Part shown: piece by piece, positions 4,717 to 5,408 of the stretch | How positions within the stretch are numbered: position 1 is the first letter of the stretch | Layout: each line of letters opens with the position of its first letter | The notes under the pieces: model-generated | Told to the model about the DNA's origin: nothing | What the model saw: the letters and a program-made list of their open reading frames with translations, nothing else | The model's database searches: none | DNA from: Candidatus Omnitrophota bacterium | Lineage (GTDB): Bacteria; Omnitrophota; JACPQZ01 | Assembly (NCBI GenBank): GCA_016190205.1 | Contig: JACPQZ010000056.1 | Location: 1-5,408, forward strand | Reading direction: 5' to 3' | DNA: 5,408 bases | Program-made: the position numbers and the translations under genes

Positions 4717-5035
4717 GTGTTATCCGGTTTCCGTCTATCACCCCCGCGGCCGGGGGAGCCCCCAGGGAATCGACCGGGCTCCGGACGCCCCGTCCTCCCC
4801 GGTTCAGAACATGGGTGTAGACCATGGTGGTCTTGACGTCTTTATGACCGAGCAACTCCTGGATGGCGCGGATATCGTAGCCCGCTTCGAGCAGGTGCGT
4901 GGTCCCGCACAATGCGGGATAAACTCCGGAATCGCGGAAGGTGTGGCAGCTTGTCGGGTTGGCGGTGCAGGCCCAGCGGACGCAGTCGGGGAGCTTGGGC
5001 TGCTCTCGAGCTGCGGGGTGGCTGTTCCCCCTCAT
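4709..5035 (-). pseudogene. intI: C-terminal remnant of integron integrase (tyrosine recombinase)
   Basis: The 108-codon ORF carries the hallmark end of IntI: SCHTFR (29-34), [25 protein letters not shown] (46-70) and [19 protein letters not shown] (71-89), including the HxxR pair (H31, R34), H64 and nucleophile Y73. A full IntI is roughly 320 residues; the N-terminal domain, box I arginine and the IntI-specific segment are absent, and upstream frames do not supply them. The residue after HTFR is D instead of the usual H, and about seven extra residues (GVYPALCG region, 37-45) separate HTFRxS from THLLEAG. ATG 5035 has AGGGAGG six bases upstream, so the fragment may still be translated. It lies on the same strand as the cassettes. 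Activity is very unlikely. Confidence 0.88.
4904..4918. repeat. 15-base palindrome within the integrase insertion
   Basis: CCCGCA and TGCGGG flank a three-base centre, inside the extra segment of the integrase remnant next to the HxxR box. It probably came with whatever caused the insertion or is the scar of a slippage event. Confidence 0.55.
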
Positions 5036-5224
5036 CGAACGCCTCCCTTCAGACGTGCGGATCGTATGACGAACCAATCATTGACGTCAAGGGACATCTT
5101 CGGAGACCCGTGATTGGCAATCAGGCAATCCGGGGTTCCGAGGTGCCGGGCACCCTTGAGTGCACCCGGTGGGCTGGGGACACTGGTACCCTTGGCGTCT
5201 GCGGTTAGGAGTATCCGAGCGTGA
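5036..5224. other. Spacer between regulator and integrase remnant, no gene seen
   Basis: About 190 bases separate the regulator's natural stop from the remnant's ATG. No frame resembles missing IntI sequence, so the integrase was cut by deletion or rearrangement rather than by a simple frameshift. Minor structures are GGTGCCCGGCACC and GATTGGCAATC palindromes; neither is followed by a T-run. Confidence 0.5.
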
Positions 5225-5408
5225 TCAGCCGTCGATTCCGAAGCGCTTCAGGCGGGTGTAAAGTTAAGAGCGGGTGGTTCCGAGGATCTTCGCGGCCTGG
5301 GACTTGTTCCATCGGGTCTTGTTGAGGACGTCGAGCACGATGCATTTTTCCCATTCGGGAAGGGACTGGCTCGATGGGGATTCCGGCGCGACGGTCTGTC
5401 TGCCTCCA
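5225..5408 (-). pseudogene. C-terminal end of an NtrC-family regulator with a premature stop
   Basis: From the right edge the frame reads a Fis-type (HTH_8) DNA-binding domain: SLPEWEKCIVLDVLNKTRWNKSQAAKILGTTRS, then TAA (5264-5266), then LYTRLKRFGIDG and a natural TGA (5225-5227) in the same frame. This arrangement is typical of the end of sigma-54-dependent activators of the NtrC family. The in-frame stop removes the last 12 residues plus one, including most of the recognition helix, so DNA binding should be lost. A single change from a serine TCA, or from AAA, CAA or GAA, would create it. It could also be a sequencing error. The first 47 codons are in the window and the rest of the gene is outside it. 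Confidence 0.8.

Noticed and set aside
4147-4836. 229-codon plus-strand ORF starting beside attC of cassette 1
   Set aside because: The first 60 or so residues look plausible, but the frame then runs antisense to the better-supported cassette 1 gene, crosses the attI region and enters the integrase remnant. A short antisense gene in the first part cannot be fully excluded.

Overview
The window reads as the proximal end of a chromosomal-type integron, with everything on the minus strand. In transcription order (right to left) it holds a broken C-terminal end of an NtrC-family regulator (5225-5408), a spacer with no gene, a C-terminal remnant of an integron integrase (4709-5035), an attI-like junction with a candidate cassette promoter (about 4583-4700), and then a cassette array (1-4588) with four complete cassettes and one that runs off the left edge. 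The sequence is fairly GC-rich (judged by eye) except in cassette 1, which looks more AT-rich. The host cannot be named. NtrC-type regulators and an integrase lying in the same direction as its cassettes (known from Treponema denticola and some Planctomycetes) point to an environmental Gram-negative-type bacterium and no further.

The array is the strongest result. Four attC sites lie at 4075-4133, 2474-2536, 1804-1873 and 979-1071. Each has RYYYAAC/GTTRRRY-like ends and two arms that pair, with one or more extra bases always in the arm proximal to R''. This fixes their orientation as minus, the same as the genes. Each complete cassette also begins with the same six bases that its own R'' site predicts, as expected if each was once a circle closed at that site. 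This gives cassette 1 = 4081-4588, cassette 2 = 2480-4080, cassette 3 = 1810-2479, cassette 4 = 985-1809 and cassette 5 = 1-984 (partial).

Cassette 1 has one small helical protein of unknown function. Cassette 2 is an unusual three-gene cassette: a TIGR04255-type protein, a 63-residue linker gene and a conserved-looking protein with a TQDCDLEQD motif, all overlapping. Cassette 3 has a four-helix membrane protein. Cassette 4 has a two-gene overlapping pair: a small protein with a Cas2/VapD-like layout and a two-helix membrane protein. Cassette 5 has a long unknown gene with a GTG start coupled to a tiny upstream ORF; it is open at the window edge.

The integrase remnant keeps the HxxR, LLGH and YTHVLN motifs but lacks the N-terminal two thirds and has an insertion beside the HxxR box, so it is almost certainly inactive. 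The array therefore appears frozen unless an integrase acts in trans. The multi-gene cassettes are the best candidates for an undescribed system.
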